This document shows positions 18,206-28,600 of a stretch of DNA of 64,000 bases, piece after piece. The DNA lies in assembly GCA_017304135.1 (NCBI GenBank), contig JAFLBB010000016.1, forward strand, positions 22,026 to 86,025. The letters run 5' to 3'. The notes beneath the pieces were generated by a model. That model saw only the letters and a list, made by a program, of their open reading frames with translations. It was not told the origin of the DNA and did no database searches. The DNA is from Acidobacteriota bacterium. Its GTDB lineage: Bacteria; Acidobacteriota; Terriglobia; Bryobacterales; Bryobacteraceae. The first letter of the stretch is position 1, and each line of letters begins with the position of its first letter. Both the position numbers and the translations under genes were made by a program.

Positions 18206-19471
18206 ATGTTTCTTCTACCGTATCCGGCAGGAAAGCGGTTTGCGTTCACGATTGTGGATGACACGGATGGCGCGACGCTTGAGAATGTCGGGCCAGTGTA
18301 TGAATGCCTGCGCGAGTTAGGCTTCCGGACGACGAAGACGGTGTGGATTGAGCCGCCGCGAGTTGGAGAGGCGTCCTCCGGCTCGCTGGGCGACACACTG
18401 CAGCGCCGGGACTATAGCGAGTTCGTGGAGTCGCTGCACGAGTGGGGATTCGAGATCGCCCTACACAATGTCACGGGTGACAGCAACCGGCGCGAACAGG
18501 TTCTGGGGGGACTCGAGGCATTCCGCGCGCAGTTTGGACGCTACCCGAGGATGAACATCCAGCATGAGAAGAACAGGGAGAACCTGTACTTCGACTTCGC
18601 CCAGGATAGCGGCCGACTTCGCGCGGAGTTCTCGACCCGGGCCGCACGGTGGATTCAGAGAGCGGTGGACCGCACCAACGGCCGCACCGTGGAGAGAGCG
18701 AAGCCTCACCCCTGTTGCGGGGAGGATCCTGACTCACCGTACTTCTGGGGCGACCTGTGCCGGTCACGGATTCAATACGTGAGGACGAACGTGTTCCTGT
18801 GCGAGCTCGACACGATCCGGACGAGCCCTCACATTCCCTTTCACCATGACGACACGCCGTGGGTGAACTACTGGTTCGATTGTTCGAACGGCGCCGACCG
18901 CGAGCGGTTCACGGAACTGCTGAGGGAGAGGCAGGTAAGAAGGCTGATTGACGGCTGTGGGTGCGCGCTTGTCTACACGCACTTCGGAAAGGGATTCTGC
19001 GAGGCTGGGCCGCGGGGGTTCCAGTTGAATCCCCACGTGCGGCGGCGCCTGGAGCGGATCGCATCGCGGCGGGACGGGTGGTTTGCACCAGCAAGTGAGG
19101 TTCTGGACCGCTTGCTCGCATTTCACAAGGTCCTGTTGGGCGGCTTTCCGGGCGGCATGCTGGTTGAGAATGGGAATCCCTATCCGCTGAGGTCAGTCAC
19201 GATCTGGGATGCGCCGCGCCGCAGGTACTGGCTGGTGGGTGGCAGCGAGATCGAGGCGGATGAGGAAGGCAGAATCGTACTCCCCACTCTTTCCGCCGGA
19301 AGCCGGATGGCGCTCGTCGGCAGGGACGTGTGCAGGCAAGCGAGCCGCTGGAATGAGGACTCACCGCCGGGTTGGCGGAAGGACATCGGAATGCTGGCGA
19401 ATAAGGCCTTTGAGCGCCTGTACGCGAAGCTGTGTCACCGGCGCGCGTGGCGAGTACGGGAGGAGAGCTGA
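18206..19471 (+). CDS. Uncharacterised protein, possibly deacetylase-like barrel
   Basis: A 421-residue protein I do not recognise with confidence. The N-terminus FAFTIVDDTDGAT resembles the Asp-Asp metal motif of NodB-like deacetylases. Later segments EIALHNVTGDS, IPFHHDDTPW and LVYTHFGKGF provide Asp/His residues that could complete a metal site in a beta/alpha barrel, but the canonical H-[ST]-x2-H motif is absent. The last 100 residues look like a small beta domain (SVTIWDAPRRRYWLVGG). No signal peptide or membrane helix is visible. It sits between an ATP-grasp ligase and a DegT aminotransferase whose start overlaps its stop, so it probably acts on the same modified sugar. Confidence 0.6.
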   Translation: MFLLPYPAGKRFAFTIVDDTDGATLENVGPVYECLRELGFRTTKTVWIEPPRVGEASSGSLGDTLQRRDYSEFVESLHEWGFEIALHNVTGDSNRREQVLGGLEAFRAQFGRYPRMNIQHEKNRENLYFDFAQDSGRLRAEFSTRAARWIQRAVDRTNGRTVERAKPHPCCGEDPDSPYFWGDLCRSRIQYVRTNVFLCELDTIRTSPHIPFHHDDTPWVNYWFDCSNGADRERFTELLRERQVRRLIDGCGCALVYTHFGKGFCEAGPRGFQLNPHVRRRLERIASRRDGWFAPASEVLDRLLAFHKVLLGGFPGGMLVENGNPYPLRSVTIWDAPRRRYWLVGGSEIEADEEGRIVLPTLSAGSRMALVGRDVCRQASRWNEDSPPGWRKDIGMLANKAFERLYAKLCHRRAWRVREES

Positions 19472-20655
19472 TGCCGGCGGGCGCTGGATGGGGGATGCCG
19501 AGGAACGAGGTGAAGGAGATCCTGCACGAGTACAGCAGATCTTCCCTGCCCTACACGGTGCTGGTTCCTAGTGCCCGCTACGGGCTCTATGCACTGGCGA
19601 AGCTGCTCCTGCGGCCTGGCGATGTTGTGGCGCTGTCGCCCCTAACGTGCCGCACGGTGGTGCACTCGTTTCTCCGCGCCGGTGTGCGTCCGTGCTTTCT
19701 GGATGTGGAAGCCGAAAGCGGCAATCTGGATGTGGAGTGTCTGGCGCTCCGGCGGCTGGAGAGGGTGAGGGCGATCGTAACGACGAACCTGTACGGAAAT
19801 CCGGACCGTACTCCGGAAATCCGGCGTATTGCGCGCGACCGCGGCTGGTTGCTCATCGAGGACTGCGCGCACGTTTTGCGCACGGGCATCGGCGGCAGGT
19901 GGATCGGCACGATGGGCGATGCGGCGGTGTTCAGTTTCCGGAAGTACTTTGGGGTCACGGGCGGTGTGGTGGCGACGGCCGATGCACGAATGGGCGAGGA
20001 GGTGACCAAGCTGGTTGCCGCGGAGTGCACTCGTCCAGCAGGAATGCGTGACACGGGGAAGAGATTGCAGTACTGGCTCGAACTTCATGCACCGGAACGC
20101 GTGGCACGGGTGGCAGGCCGATGGGGAAGGTGTGTGTCGCGAATTGCCGCGCCGCGAGGGGCAGCGCCTGAAACCGGGGTCAGCGTGGGAGACGGAGACC
20201 CGCGGTTTTTCGCACTGCCAGACAGCGCAAGCATACTCCGCGCGGCAGCATCCCTGCGGACGCTGCCACGGCTCGTGGAGGAGAGGGCGCGTCAAGCGCA
20301 GACCTTGCTGGATAGGTGCGGGCTGCGTGCCGGCGTGAGCAGCGCCGCCGATTGCGCGACCTATTTCGCACTACCATTCTTGACGCCGGAACGGGATCAA
20401 GGGCTGCGCCGACTTGCCGAGGCCGGCGTGCAGACGAACTATTTGTACCCGCCGCTGCATTCCGTGTTTTCCGAGGAGGCAGCTGGGATGCCATTGGACG
20501 AGGGCCGAGTCGCGCACTGGAGCCGGCACGTGTTACCGGTTCGGTTGGGTTACCGGCCGGAAATGGAATCGAGACTCATCGCATGTCTAGAGGGACTAGC
20601 TTCCGATCAACCGTCAAGCGAATTGGCGCCCGTACGGGATTGCTCCATCTTCTGA
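19471..20655 (+). CDS. DegT-family aminotransferase (divergent)
   Basis: A second PLP aminotransferase of the DegT/EryC1 class, 394 residues. PSARYGLYALAKLLLRPGD matches the cofactor-binding start, LLIEDCAHVL the PLP-ring aspartate, and VFSFRKYFGVTGG places the Schiff-base lysine. It lacks the usual NSCTAGL motif of the first copy, so the two are not recent duplicates. Start ATG 19471 overlaps the preceding TGA (TGATG) and has AGGAG upstream. It probably aminates a different sugar from the enzyme at 10636. Confidence 0.8.
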   Translation: MPAGAGWGMPRNEVKEILHEYSRSSLPYTVLVPSARYGLYALAKLLLRPGDVVALSPLTCRTVVHSFLRAGVRPCFLDVEAESGNLDVECLALRRLERVRAIVTTNLYGNPDRTPEIRRIARDRGWLLIEDCAHVLRTGIGGRWIGTMGDAAVFSFRKYFGVTGGVVATADARMGEEVTKLVAAECTRPAGMRDTGKRLQYWLELHAPERVARVAGRWGRCVSRIAAPRGAAPETGVSVGDGDPRFFALPDSASILRAAASLRTLPRLVEERARQAQTLLDRCGLRAGVSSAADCATYFALPFLTPERDQGLRRLAEAGVQTNYLYPPLHSVFSEEAAGMPLDEGRVAHWSRHVLPVRLGYRPEMESRLIACLEGLASDQPSSELAPVRDCSIF

Positions 20656-21632
20656 GCGGAGTTTTGCCGGCGCGTGTCTGCGTGATGCTCTACCACGGCG
20701 TGTGCGATGCGGGCGAGCGGAACGCGCACACATGCCGGAGGTTCATTCCGGCGCCACTGTTTGAGCAGCATGTGAAACTTTACCAGCAGTACGGGACGAT
20801 CACGTCACCGGCGGAGGCATTCGGATTGCCCCGAAGTGCAAGGAACCCGGTTGTGATCACGTTCGACGATGGGTATGCCAACAACTACTCGCTTGCGTTT
20901 CCGATCCTGCAACGATATCGAGCGAAGGCGACGGTGTTTCTGACAACCGGCTTTGTCGACCGGAGGATACATCTTGGGACGGACAGACTGGACTACCTGG
21001 TCCACAACGCGCCTGGGGATATCCACGAATTTGTGTGGAGGGGCCAGCGCATCCGGCTGCGAGAGAACGCGGACGGACCCGGCGAAGAGGCTCCCGGCGC
21101 GAGGGAGTTCCTCAAGCGCCTGCCCTTTGAAGAGACTCATGCGTTTCTGCAGGGGCTGCAGGAGCGGATTGGCATCCACTACGATTGGGACGCCGTGCCA
21201 CCGGCGCTGCTTCCGCTGCATTGGCACGAGATCCGCAAGATGCACGAGAGCGGGCTCGTCGTGTTCGGGGCGCACACGTTTTCGCATCCCATCCTGTCTC
21301 ATTGCCCAGTGGATGTGCAGGAGTTTGAGATCGGCGAGTCGAAGCGCCGGGTGGAGGGCGAATTGGGTGTGGAATGCACGTTGTTTGCCTATCCCAACGG
21401 GATGAGAGAAGACTACACGCAAGAGACGAAGACACTGCTGACCGCGGCCGGGTTCACCTATGCGTTCACGGCCGAGGGGGGCCATAACGCGGCTGAGCCG
21501 CAGGACCCCTATGAACTCAAACGGTGGGGCACGGAGATGAACCAGGCAGACCTGATCTATCTGCTTGCGGGAGGCGCATCAGCGATGGCGCAGCTCACCC
21601 GCCTGACTTCATCCGCGCCGCCAGCACAGTAG
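20583..21632 (+). CDS. Polysaccharide deacetylase
   Basis: A CE4-type deacetylase of about 349 residues. Motifs are ITFDDGYANN (Asp pair), FGAHTFSHPIL (H-x3-H) and FAYPNGMREDY. It belongs to the longer subgroup with an insertion between the first two motifs, as in many EPS loci. The start at ATG 20583 lies about 70 bases inside the preceding aminotransferase gene; upstream starts would overlap more. No clear signal peptide is seen, so it may act on cytoplasmic precursors or be membrane-associated. Confidence 0.82.
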   Translation: MSRGTSFRSTVKRIGARTGLLHLLSGVLPARVCVMLYHGVCDAGERNAHTCRRFIPAPLFEQHVKLYQQYGTITSPAEAFGLPRSARNPVVITFDDGYANNYSLAFPILQRYRAKATVFLTTGFVDRRIHLGTDRLDYLVHNAPGDIHEFVWRGQRIRLRENADGPGEEAPGAREFLKRLPFEETHAFLQGLQERIGIHYDWDAVPPALLPLHWHEIRKMHESGLVVFGAHTFSHPILSHCPVDVQEFEIGESKRRVEGELGVECTLFAYPNGMREDYTQETKTLLTAAGFTYAFTAEGGHNAAEPQDPYELKRWGTEMNQADLIYLLAGGASAMAQLTRLTSSAPPAQ

Positions 21633-21736
21633 CTTGGCTATAGCCACCCCTCCACATGCCGCATGCACAGCCTAGCGGGGCGGAGACGCGGGCAGCGCCG
21701 GACGCCGCGATCTCCGAAGCCCAGCGAGCACCAGTG

Positions 21737-22873
21737 ATGCACAAGATTCTGATTCTGATCGATTGCCTCTCGAGCCTGGATGGCGGGGCGGAGAAATGCC
21801 TATTGCGCACGAGCGAGACCCTGGACCGGCGGCACTACGAAATGCAGATCGTCTCCTTCCGCGAGCCGCCGGAGCGCACGCATCTGCAGCGCTTCGGCTG
21901 CCCGGTGAAGGTGATTCACCTGCGCTCCTGTTTCGGCTTCGAGGCTATGCGGGCGGCGATCCAGCTACGCGGGCTGATCAAGCGGGAACCGATTTCAGTG
22001 GTGCACACTTTTTTTCCGACTTCGGATCTGTGGGGCGGCCTGGTGGCGCGGCTGAGCGGATGCCGGATTCTGATCTCCAGCCGCCGCGACATGGGGATTC
22101 TGAGGAGGCGGTTCCACCGGATTCTGTATCGCTTGTTGGGCGGGATGTTCGACCAGGTGCAGACGGTTTCCAGCGCGGTGCGTGCCGCCACCATTCGGGA
22201 CGACCACCTGGATCCGGAACGGGTGATTGTGATTGCGAATGGGGTCCCCCTGCAACAGGTTTGGGCGCCCCAAGAGAAGAGCCAGTTGCGGGCACGGTAC
22301 GGGTTTGGCGGCGACTCGCCGCTGCTGGTGTCGATCGGCAGCATCAAGCCCGTGAAGGGACTCGACATCCTGGTGCGTGCCGCGGCGCGGGTGTGCCGGG
22401 AGTTTCCCACGGCAACCTTTTTGATCCTCGGCCGCGTCGCCGAAACGGTGTACTTCGCTCAGGTCCAGGCACTCATCGACGAGTTGGGCTTGCGCGGACA
22501 TTTCCGGTTCCCGGGCGTGGCTGAGGACGTGTTTCCCATGCTTCGAATGTGCGATGTGTTTTGCCATCTGTCACGGAGTGAGGGATTTTCGAACGCCGTG
22601 CTGGAGGCGATGGCGTGCGGTTTGCCTTGCGTGGTGAGCGATGCGGGCGGCAATCCGGAGGCAGTGTCGGATGGATGGAACGGATTCGTCGTTCCTCGCG
22701 AAGACGCCGACCAGGCCGCGGCGCGGATGATCGAGCTGCTCCGGTCGCCGAAGCGGGCCCTGGAGATGGGCACGAGGGGGAGTGAGTTTGTGCGAAGGCG
22801 GTTTACCACGGAAGGCATGGTCCGGCAGTTGACCGAGCAGTATGACCGATTACTGGCGGCGAAGGGAATGTGA
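21737..22873 (+). CDS. Glycosyltransferase family 4
   Basis: A GT-B glycosyltransferase, 378 residues. ILIDCLSSLDGGAEKCLL is a typical GT4 N-terminus, and the donor domain shows SIGSIKPVKGLDIL and the E-x7-E motif in SEGFSNAVLEAMACG. ATG 21737 gives the conventional family start; the frame could begin at 21656 with an unstructured leader. Sugar specificity is unknown. It is the last enzyme gene of the first EPS cluster. Confidence 0.85.
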   Translation: MHKILILIDCLSSLDGGAEKCLLRTSETLDRRHYEMQIVSFREPPERTHLQRFGCPVKVIHLRSCFGFEAMRAAIQLRGLIKREPISVVHTFFPTSDLWGGLVARLSGCRILISSRRDMGILRRRFHRILYRLLGGMFDQVQTVSSAVRAATIRDDHLDPERVIVIANGVPLQQVWAPQEKSQLRARYGFGGDSPLLVSIGSIKPVKGLDILVRAAARVCREFPTATFLILGRVAETVYFAQVQALIDELGLRGHFRFPGVAEDVFPMLRMCDVFCHLSRSEGFSNAVLEAMACGLPCVVSDAGGNPEAVSDGWNGFVVPREDADQAAARMIELLRSPKRALEMGTRGSEFVRRRFTTEGMVRQLTEQYDRLLAAKGM

Positions 22874-22883
22874 GGGCCACAAG

Positions 22884-25502
22884 ATGGACCGTGCATGGCT
22901 ATTCCTGGCGTTTCTGATGAGCACCGGCGTGCCGGCGTTAGCGGGCACGGCGCCGGTCCTCTATTTCTCCGATCTGGAGGGCGGACCCAACACCGGGGGA
23001 GAGAACAATCGGGGCGTATGGGTGACGGTGTATGGGAACCGGTTTGGCGCGAGCCGCGGTGACGCCTACGTCACGATAGGAATGGGGCGGGCCGCGGCGT
23101 ACGCTTCCTGGGCGGAGACAAAGGTCGTCTTCCAGATTGGAGCGGCGGCGACAAGCGGAAACATTGTCCTCACCCGAGGAGCGGCGGCTTCGAACGGCAT
23201 CCCGTTCCAGGTGCGCGGGGGCAAGATTTATTTCGTGGCTGTGGACGGCTCGGACGGCAACAAGGGATCGTTCGAGTCGCCATGGCGGTCGCTCATCCAG
23301 GCGCGCAACCAGATGCAGCCGGGAGATGTGACCTATGCCAGAAACGGAGTCAGCCAGACGGAGACGGACGACTGGGCGGCTTCGATGCTGTTGCGGACGC
23401 AGTGGTGCAGCAGCGGGCTGCCGCGAGCCATTGTGGCTTACCCTGGCGCGACGGTCACGCTTGGCTCTGCACAGGGCGCCTATTATGGACTGCGGGGCGC
23501 GGACACCAGCGGAGGAGCGTGCCAGGGAGGGTGGGTGTTCGCGGGACTTCGCATGCGGGGCAGCGTGGGGGCGGCGACGATCATGGGTCCTTCCACGAAC
23601 TGGCGGTTCGTGGGCAACGACATGAGTTGTCCGAATGGCGACGGGCCTACGGCGTGCTTTGCGGCAAGCCTCGCTTCGAACGTGAAGTTCCTCGGCAATC
23701 ACGTGCACGAGGCCGGGAAGGCTACGGCCTCTGCGTTGTATCACGGCGTGTATTTCTCAACGGACAGCAACCATGTCGAGATGGGTTGGAACACGATCGA
23801 GAACATACGGGGATGCCGGGGCGTGCAGATCCACTCGACGCGGCTGCTGCCGGATACCGGCTACAACCAGTACGACATCAGCATCCATGACAACGTGATT
23901 CACGACACGCAGTGCGACGGGGTGGTGGTGGCGACGGTGGATCCGTCCAAGGGCAGGGTGATCCTGTTCAACAATGTGATCTACAACGCGGGCAAGGGAC
24001 CGAACAATCCGGAGCGGACGGGCAACTGGTCGTGCGTGTACGTATCCGGGATGACGAACGCGGGAACGCCGGGAAGCGGTTTCGTGGAGTTGGACAGCAA
24101 CACCATGTACAACTGCGGGTCGTTCGCCACGCCCCCCTACGACGGGGCCAACAGTGCGGTGAAGTATTCCGGGGGCAACGAGGCGTTGCGGCTCCGGCTG
24201 CGCAACAACCTTGTGTATCAGGTAAGCGGGGCGCCGTATTACCTGGGGCCCGCGGCCTCGCTCACCGGTTCGAACAACCTGTTCCACGGCAGTGGAGCGG
24301 CGCCGGCGTCGTTGAGCGAATCGGTTAGCGGCGACCCCAAGCTGGCTGGTCCGGCACTGGGCGATTTCCATCTCACGGCGGGGAGTCCGGCACGGCGGGC
24401 GGGCGTGGCGGCGGGTGTGGCCCAGGACCGCGAGGGGAATCCGCGCGCGCCGGGCGCCTACGACATCGGCGCGCATCAGTATACCCCCCCGAGTGTCGCC
24501 GCGCTACGCTGTCTCCCCGAAATCATCTACACGCCGGGGGAGGCGGCCTGCACGATCACGCTGAGCGAGGCCGCGCCTGAGGCCGGGGCGGAGATCCCCC
24601 TGGTTTCAAGCGATGCGCGGTTGACGGTGCCGAGCACGGTTGCGTTTGCGCCGGGAAGCCAGGAAGCCATCATCCGGGCGCAAGCGCCCGCGGTGACGGC
24701 ACGCGCCTCGGCGACGGTAGCCTCTGGTACGGAAGGAACGAGCCAGGAGTGCCGGCTGTGGCTGTTGCCGCCGGGTTCCCATACGCCAGTGTTGCTCGCG
24801 GTGATGCATGGGGCAAGTTATACGGCAGGGGCGGTGGCGCCGGGCGAAGTGGTGTCGCTGTTTGGCGACAACCTCGGGCCGAGTGAAGGGGCTGGCGCCC
24901 ATTTGGGAACGGACGGCCGTGTGTCCACGGAGTTGCAGGGGACGCGTGTGTGGATGAACGGCATCACGGCTCCGCTGTTGTACGTGCAGGGCAGGCAGGT
25001 AAACGCGGTAGCGCCTTTTGCCTTGGAGAGCGCGGCGCTGGCGAGTGTGGAGGTGCAGTGGGGCGGTGAACGCTCCAACACGGTGACGCTGCCCGTGGCG
25101 ACGGCAGCACCAGGCGTCTTCACGGGAGACTCCTCGGGCTTCGGCCAGGCGCTGGCGTGGCATGAGACGGGGACACTCAACACGCCCTCGCATCCGGCGA
25201 CACGAGCGGGCCTCCTGGCGTTCTACGCGACCGGATTGGGGCAGACCGAACCCGCGGGCATGGATGGCTGGCCAGGGCGCGAGCCCTACCCACAGCCGGT
25301 GGCGCAAGTCTCGGTGAGCATCGGTGGTTATGCATGTGAGGTTCTGTATGCGGGCGCCGCGCCGGGAATTGTGGCGGGTGTGCTGCAAGTGAATGTGCGC
25401 GTTCCGTCGATGGTCGAGCCCGGGCCGGCGGTGCCGCTGGTCATATACGCAGGCGAGGCAGCCTCGCGGGCAGGAGTGACCATCGCCGTGGAGTCTCCAT
25501 GA
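22884..25502 (+). CDS. Secreted right-handed beta-helix protein with Solibacter-type C-terminal domain
   Basis: A secreted protein of 872 residues. It has a signal peptide (cleavage after about VPALAG), an IPT/TIG-like segment (about 25-110: VWVTVYGNRFGASRG), and a long parallel beta-helix (about 115-545) marked by repeated N-N-x-[IV/LV]-[YF] turns such as VILFNNVIYNAGKG and SNTMYNCG. A short beta-sandwich follows. From about residue 632 comes a domain of the TIGR03437 kind (APGEVVSLFGDNLGPSEG; LLAFYATGLGQTEPAG). Beta-helices of this type often bind or cleave acidic polysaccharides, so a lyase, epimerase or surface-binding role toward the EPS is possible but not shown. The gene at 25655-28930 is a paralogue in the N-terminal half. 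Confidence 0.8.
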   Translation: MDRAWLFLAFLMSTGVPALAGTAPVLYFSDLEGGPNTGGENNRGVWVTVYGNRFGASRGDAYVTIGMGRAAAYASWAETKVVFQIGAAATSGNIVLTRGAAASNGIPFQVRGGKIYFVAVDGSDGNKGSFESPWRSLIQARNQMQPGDVTYARNGVSQTETDDWAASMLLRTQWCSSGLPRAIVAYPGATVTLGSAQGAYYGLRGADTSGGACQGGWVFAGLRMRGSVGAATIMGPSTNWRFVGNDMSCPNGDGPTACFAASLASNVKFLGNHVHEAGKATASALYHGVYFSTDSNHVEMGWNTIENIRGCRGVQIHSTRLLPDTGYNQYDISIHDNVIHDTQCDGVVVATVDPSKGRVILFNNVIYNAGKGPNNPERTGNWSCVYVSGMTNAGTPGSGFVELDSNTMYNCGSFATPPYDGANSAVKYSGGNEALRLRLRNNLVYQVSGAPYYLGPAASLTGSNNLFHGSGAAPASLSESVSGDPKLAGPALGDFHLTAGSPARRAGVAAGVAQDREGNPRAPGAYDIGAHQYTPPSVAALRCLPEIIYTPGEAACTITLSEAAPEAGAEIPLVSSDARLTVPSTVAFAPGSQEAIIRAQAPAVTARASATVASGTEGTSQECRLWLLPPGSHTPVLLAVMHGASYTAGAVAPGEVVSLFGDNLGPSEGAGAHLGTDGRVSTELQGTRVWMNGITAPLLYVQGRQVNAVAPFALESAALASVEVQWGGERSNTVTLPVATAAPGVFTGDSSGFGQALAWHETGTLNTPSHPATRAGLLAFYATGLGQTEPAGMDGWPGREPYPQPVAQVSVSIGGYACEVLYAGAAPGIVAGVLQVNVRVPSMVEPGPAVPLVIYAGEAASRAGVTIAVESP

Positions 25503-25654
25503 TCCGGCAAGAGCAGGCCGCGAACATGCGAATGGCTTGGGAAACAGCGAAGCGCCGCTTCAGGGCGCGGGGCGGACGCCCGGCTATCATGCCGGACTCC
25601 GCGCCCCTTACCCCTTGGCGGCGCTGGCCGTTCCGATTCGTGGCGGCTGTCGTT

Positions 25655-28600
25655 CTATTTCACGGTGAACGGCGCGCTATAGGCAGCGGATGCGTAGCCA
25701 GAGTTGGTGACATAGCGCAATTCGTAAGTGCCCGGAGTGGAGGGAGCCTTGAGCGACATGGCGCCGCTGTTCTTCCAGAGGTAGCCATGCAGCAGCGCCT
25801 TGTCGGTGGGGGCGCCCACGAGATAGAGGCCGACCCAGTCACCGCTCCAGCCGGTGGGGCGTCCGCTCGGAGCTGTCCAGGAGACGTTGAACTGCTGGCC
25901 GGCGGCAACTGTGGTGACCGCGGACTGCACGCTGAATCCGGTTGTTCGCACGGCGAGGAGGGCGCTCCGCGCTGCCGCGCCGGTAACCCCGCCGCGGTAG
26001 TAGCGGAACTCGTACAGGCCGAGGTTGGCAGGCGTTTTGAAGGTTGCGGTTCCGGTGGTGGCGTATTTTGTCGAAACCAGATTTACATACCACCAGTCGG
26101 GCGCGCCCACGGCGGTGAAGGTGATGTAGTCGCTCGGCGTATAGCTGGCGGACTTTGTCACGGAAGCAGACCAGGTCATGGTGATGGTTCCGTCTGCGGA
26201 GACCGTATAGGAGATGGTGGGCCCCAAACCGGTGGAGGCGGACGGATTCACCGTGAGGGTCGCACTGGCAGATTTTGTGGCGTCCGCCTTGGACGTGGCG
26301 GTCACGGTGACGGATTGCCTGGCGGACACGGTGGAGGGCGCGGTGTAGAGGCCAGTGGCGGAGATGGCCCCGACGGCCGCGCTGAGCTTCCAAGTGACTC
26401 CGGTGTCGGAGGCTCCGTTGACCTGAGCCAGGAATTGGAGGGTCTTGGCGGCCTCCACCGTCCCCACGGAGGGGCTCACCGAGATGCTCACGGCAACCAC
26501 GGGCGGATTGATGGTGACGGTGGCGAGGGCCGACTTGGTGGGATCGGCGACCGAAGTGGCGATCACGGAAACCACCTGCCTCACGGCCGTCGAAGCCGTA
26601 GCCGTATACAGCCCCGTGGAGGAGACGGAGCCGATCGCGGCGCTCAGTTTCCAGGTGACGGCTGTGTTGGCCGCCCCGCTGACCTGAGCGGTGAACTTGA
26701 AGGTCTGGCCGGGGGACAAAGACACCGAGGTGGGCTGAACGCTCACGCTGAGGGGCACCGCCGGGGGATTCAAAGTGATGACGGCGCTGGCCGACTTCGA
26801 TGGATCGGCGGCCGAGGTTGCGGTGACAGTGACCGCCTGAGCGGCGCTGATCGTGGAGGGTGCGATGTAGAGGCCTGTCGAGGTGATCGTCCCCACGGCG
26901 GAACCGAGCTTCCAGGTGACAGCGGTGTTGGCACTGCCGGAGACGGCAGCGGTGAACTGCCGGGTTTGTCCCTGGTTGAGCGAGGCGGAGACCGGGTTGA
27001 CGGTGATGCTCACCGGAACCGCGACGGGCTGGACGGTGACCTGAGCGGTCGCCGACTTCGTGGCATCGGCGCGCGAGGTGGCCGTGATCAGCACCGTTTG
27101 CGCAGCGGAAAGGGAAGACGGAGCCGTATAGAGGCCGGTATCAGAGATGGTTCCGAGTTGAGGACTCAGCGACCAGTCAACGGAGGCGTCCAGCGCGCCG
27201 CTGAGGGAAGCATTCAGTTGGATGGACTCTCCGGCTTCGACACTGCCGGTAGAGGGTGTCAGCGAGATGGAAATCTCTGGCGGCGCGACAACGCCGCCAA
27301 TGGTGAACGCTCCCACGGGAATGCCCAGGGCCGGAGAAATCGCGGCTCCGTCGTAGTCCCAGGTGTGCGGCACCGAAGCGCCGGCGCCGAGGGCGGGGCT
27401 ACCGTCCTGCAGGCGGAAGTCCTCTTGTGCCGCATCGACGAACAGGGGATTGCCTTGCAGGGAGCCGGTGCGGGTGATGGCGCCACCCGAGGTTGGCGCC
27501 GCTCCGCTCGGCGAATAGTAGAGATCGTTACTGGACTGAAGAGTGCCGCCGTAGTAAGAGGAGGCCCAAAAGAACGGTTGTCCGCTGCGCGCGTAGAGGA
27601 TGTTGTTGGTCAGAACCATCTTGCACTTGCAGTACTCCTGCACGAGAGGGACAGAGGCCGCGGCGGCTTGGTAGAAGGTGTTGTTGTAGAGGTAGCCCTC
27701 GGAGGCGCCGACGTTCATGAGCACGGCGCCGACGGTGGCGTCGGTGCTGTTGGCAAAGATGTTGTTGAAGACGTCGACGCGGCCGATGGGGTCGCTGTCG
27801 GCCATATAGATGAAGTTGGAGTTGCCGCCATGGAAGTAGTTGTCGTGAATGCGGATGTCCTTGGTGATGTTCGGCGAGGTCCCATGGGAGGAAACGAAGA
27901 GGGACGCGCCACGGTCCTTGGATGTCGGGCTGTCGATCTCATTCCAGCCGATGTCGATGTTTTGTGAGGGAGCGCCGAAGCCATCGAGCGTCTGGATGTA
28001 GAGGTCGTGCTTCATGCTGTCGTAGCCATTACGTGCGAAGAGGTTGCCGTAGATCACGTTCTCAGTGGAGTTTACGGGTGTGAGCACACCGGCCCATAGT
28101 TGGGTGAGGTAGTCGTGCAGATGAAGGCCAACGTAGCGGTTGTAGTCACCCCACTGGGTGGTGAAGGCGCCCGAGCCTCCGGTTCCGGTCAATTTGGAGA
28201 AAGTGAAGTAGCTATTGCGGGCGAGGTTGGTCTGGAAGCCGTTGTGCCAGATGCGAGCGTTGCTGAGCACGGGCGTCTCACCGGGATAGGCGATCAGCGC
28301 TTTGCGCTTGGACGGTCCGCCGGCTCCTTTGGAGGAGGTGAAGGCGCCGTCGGAGTTGGTGTTGGTGTAGACGCCGCCGCGAACGTAAATGATGTACTGG
28401 CCATCGCCAGAGGTGTTTCGCGTGGGATCGAACATGAAGATGTCTTTGAACGGTCCGTTGGCGCCGGCGTCCTGGTTGGCGGAAAGCCCTGAGTTGGCGT
28501 TGTTGCCGTCATTGCCGGAGACGAAGTAGATCCTGCCGCTGGTGATGGTGAAGGGCAGTTCGTTAGAGGACACGCCGTCGACGTTCACCGAGATGCGGCA

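Noticed and set aside
25503..25654. Bidirectional terminator between the two beta-helix genes
   Set aside because: GGGCGCGG and CCGCGCCC could pair around a loop of about 30 bases, but the loop is long and no T-run follows on either strand.
26235..27280. Possible CRISPR or satellite array
   Set aside because: The repeats are about 260 bp, in frame and protein-coding, with no short identical repeats or unique spacers.
25499..27967. An 822-codon plus-strand frame, Gly/Arg/Asp rich
   Set aside because: It is opposite the Ig-like repeats of the beta-helix gene; its repeated look only mirrors those repeats. The minus-strand protein has a signal peptide and clear domains.
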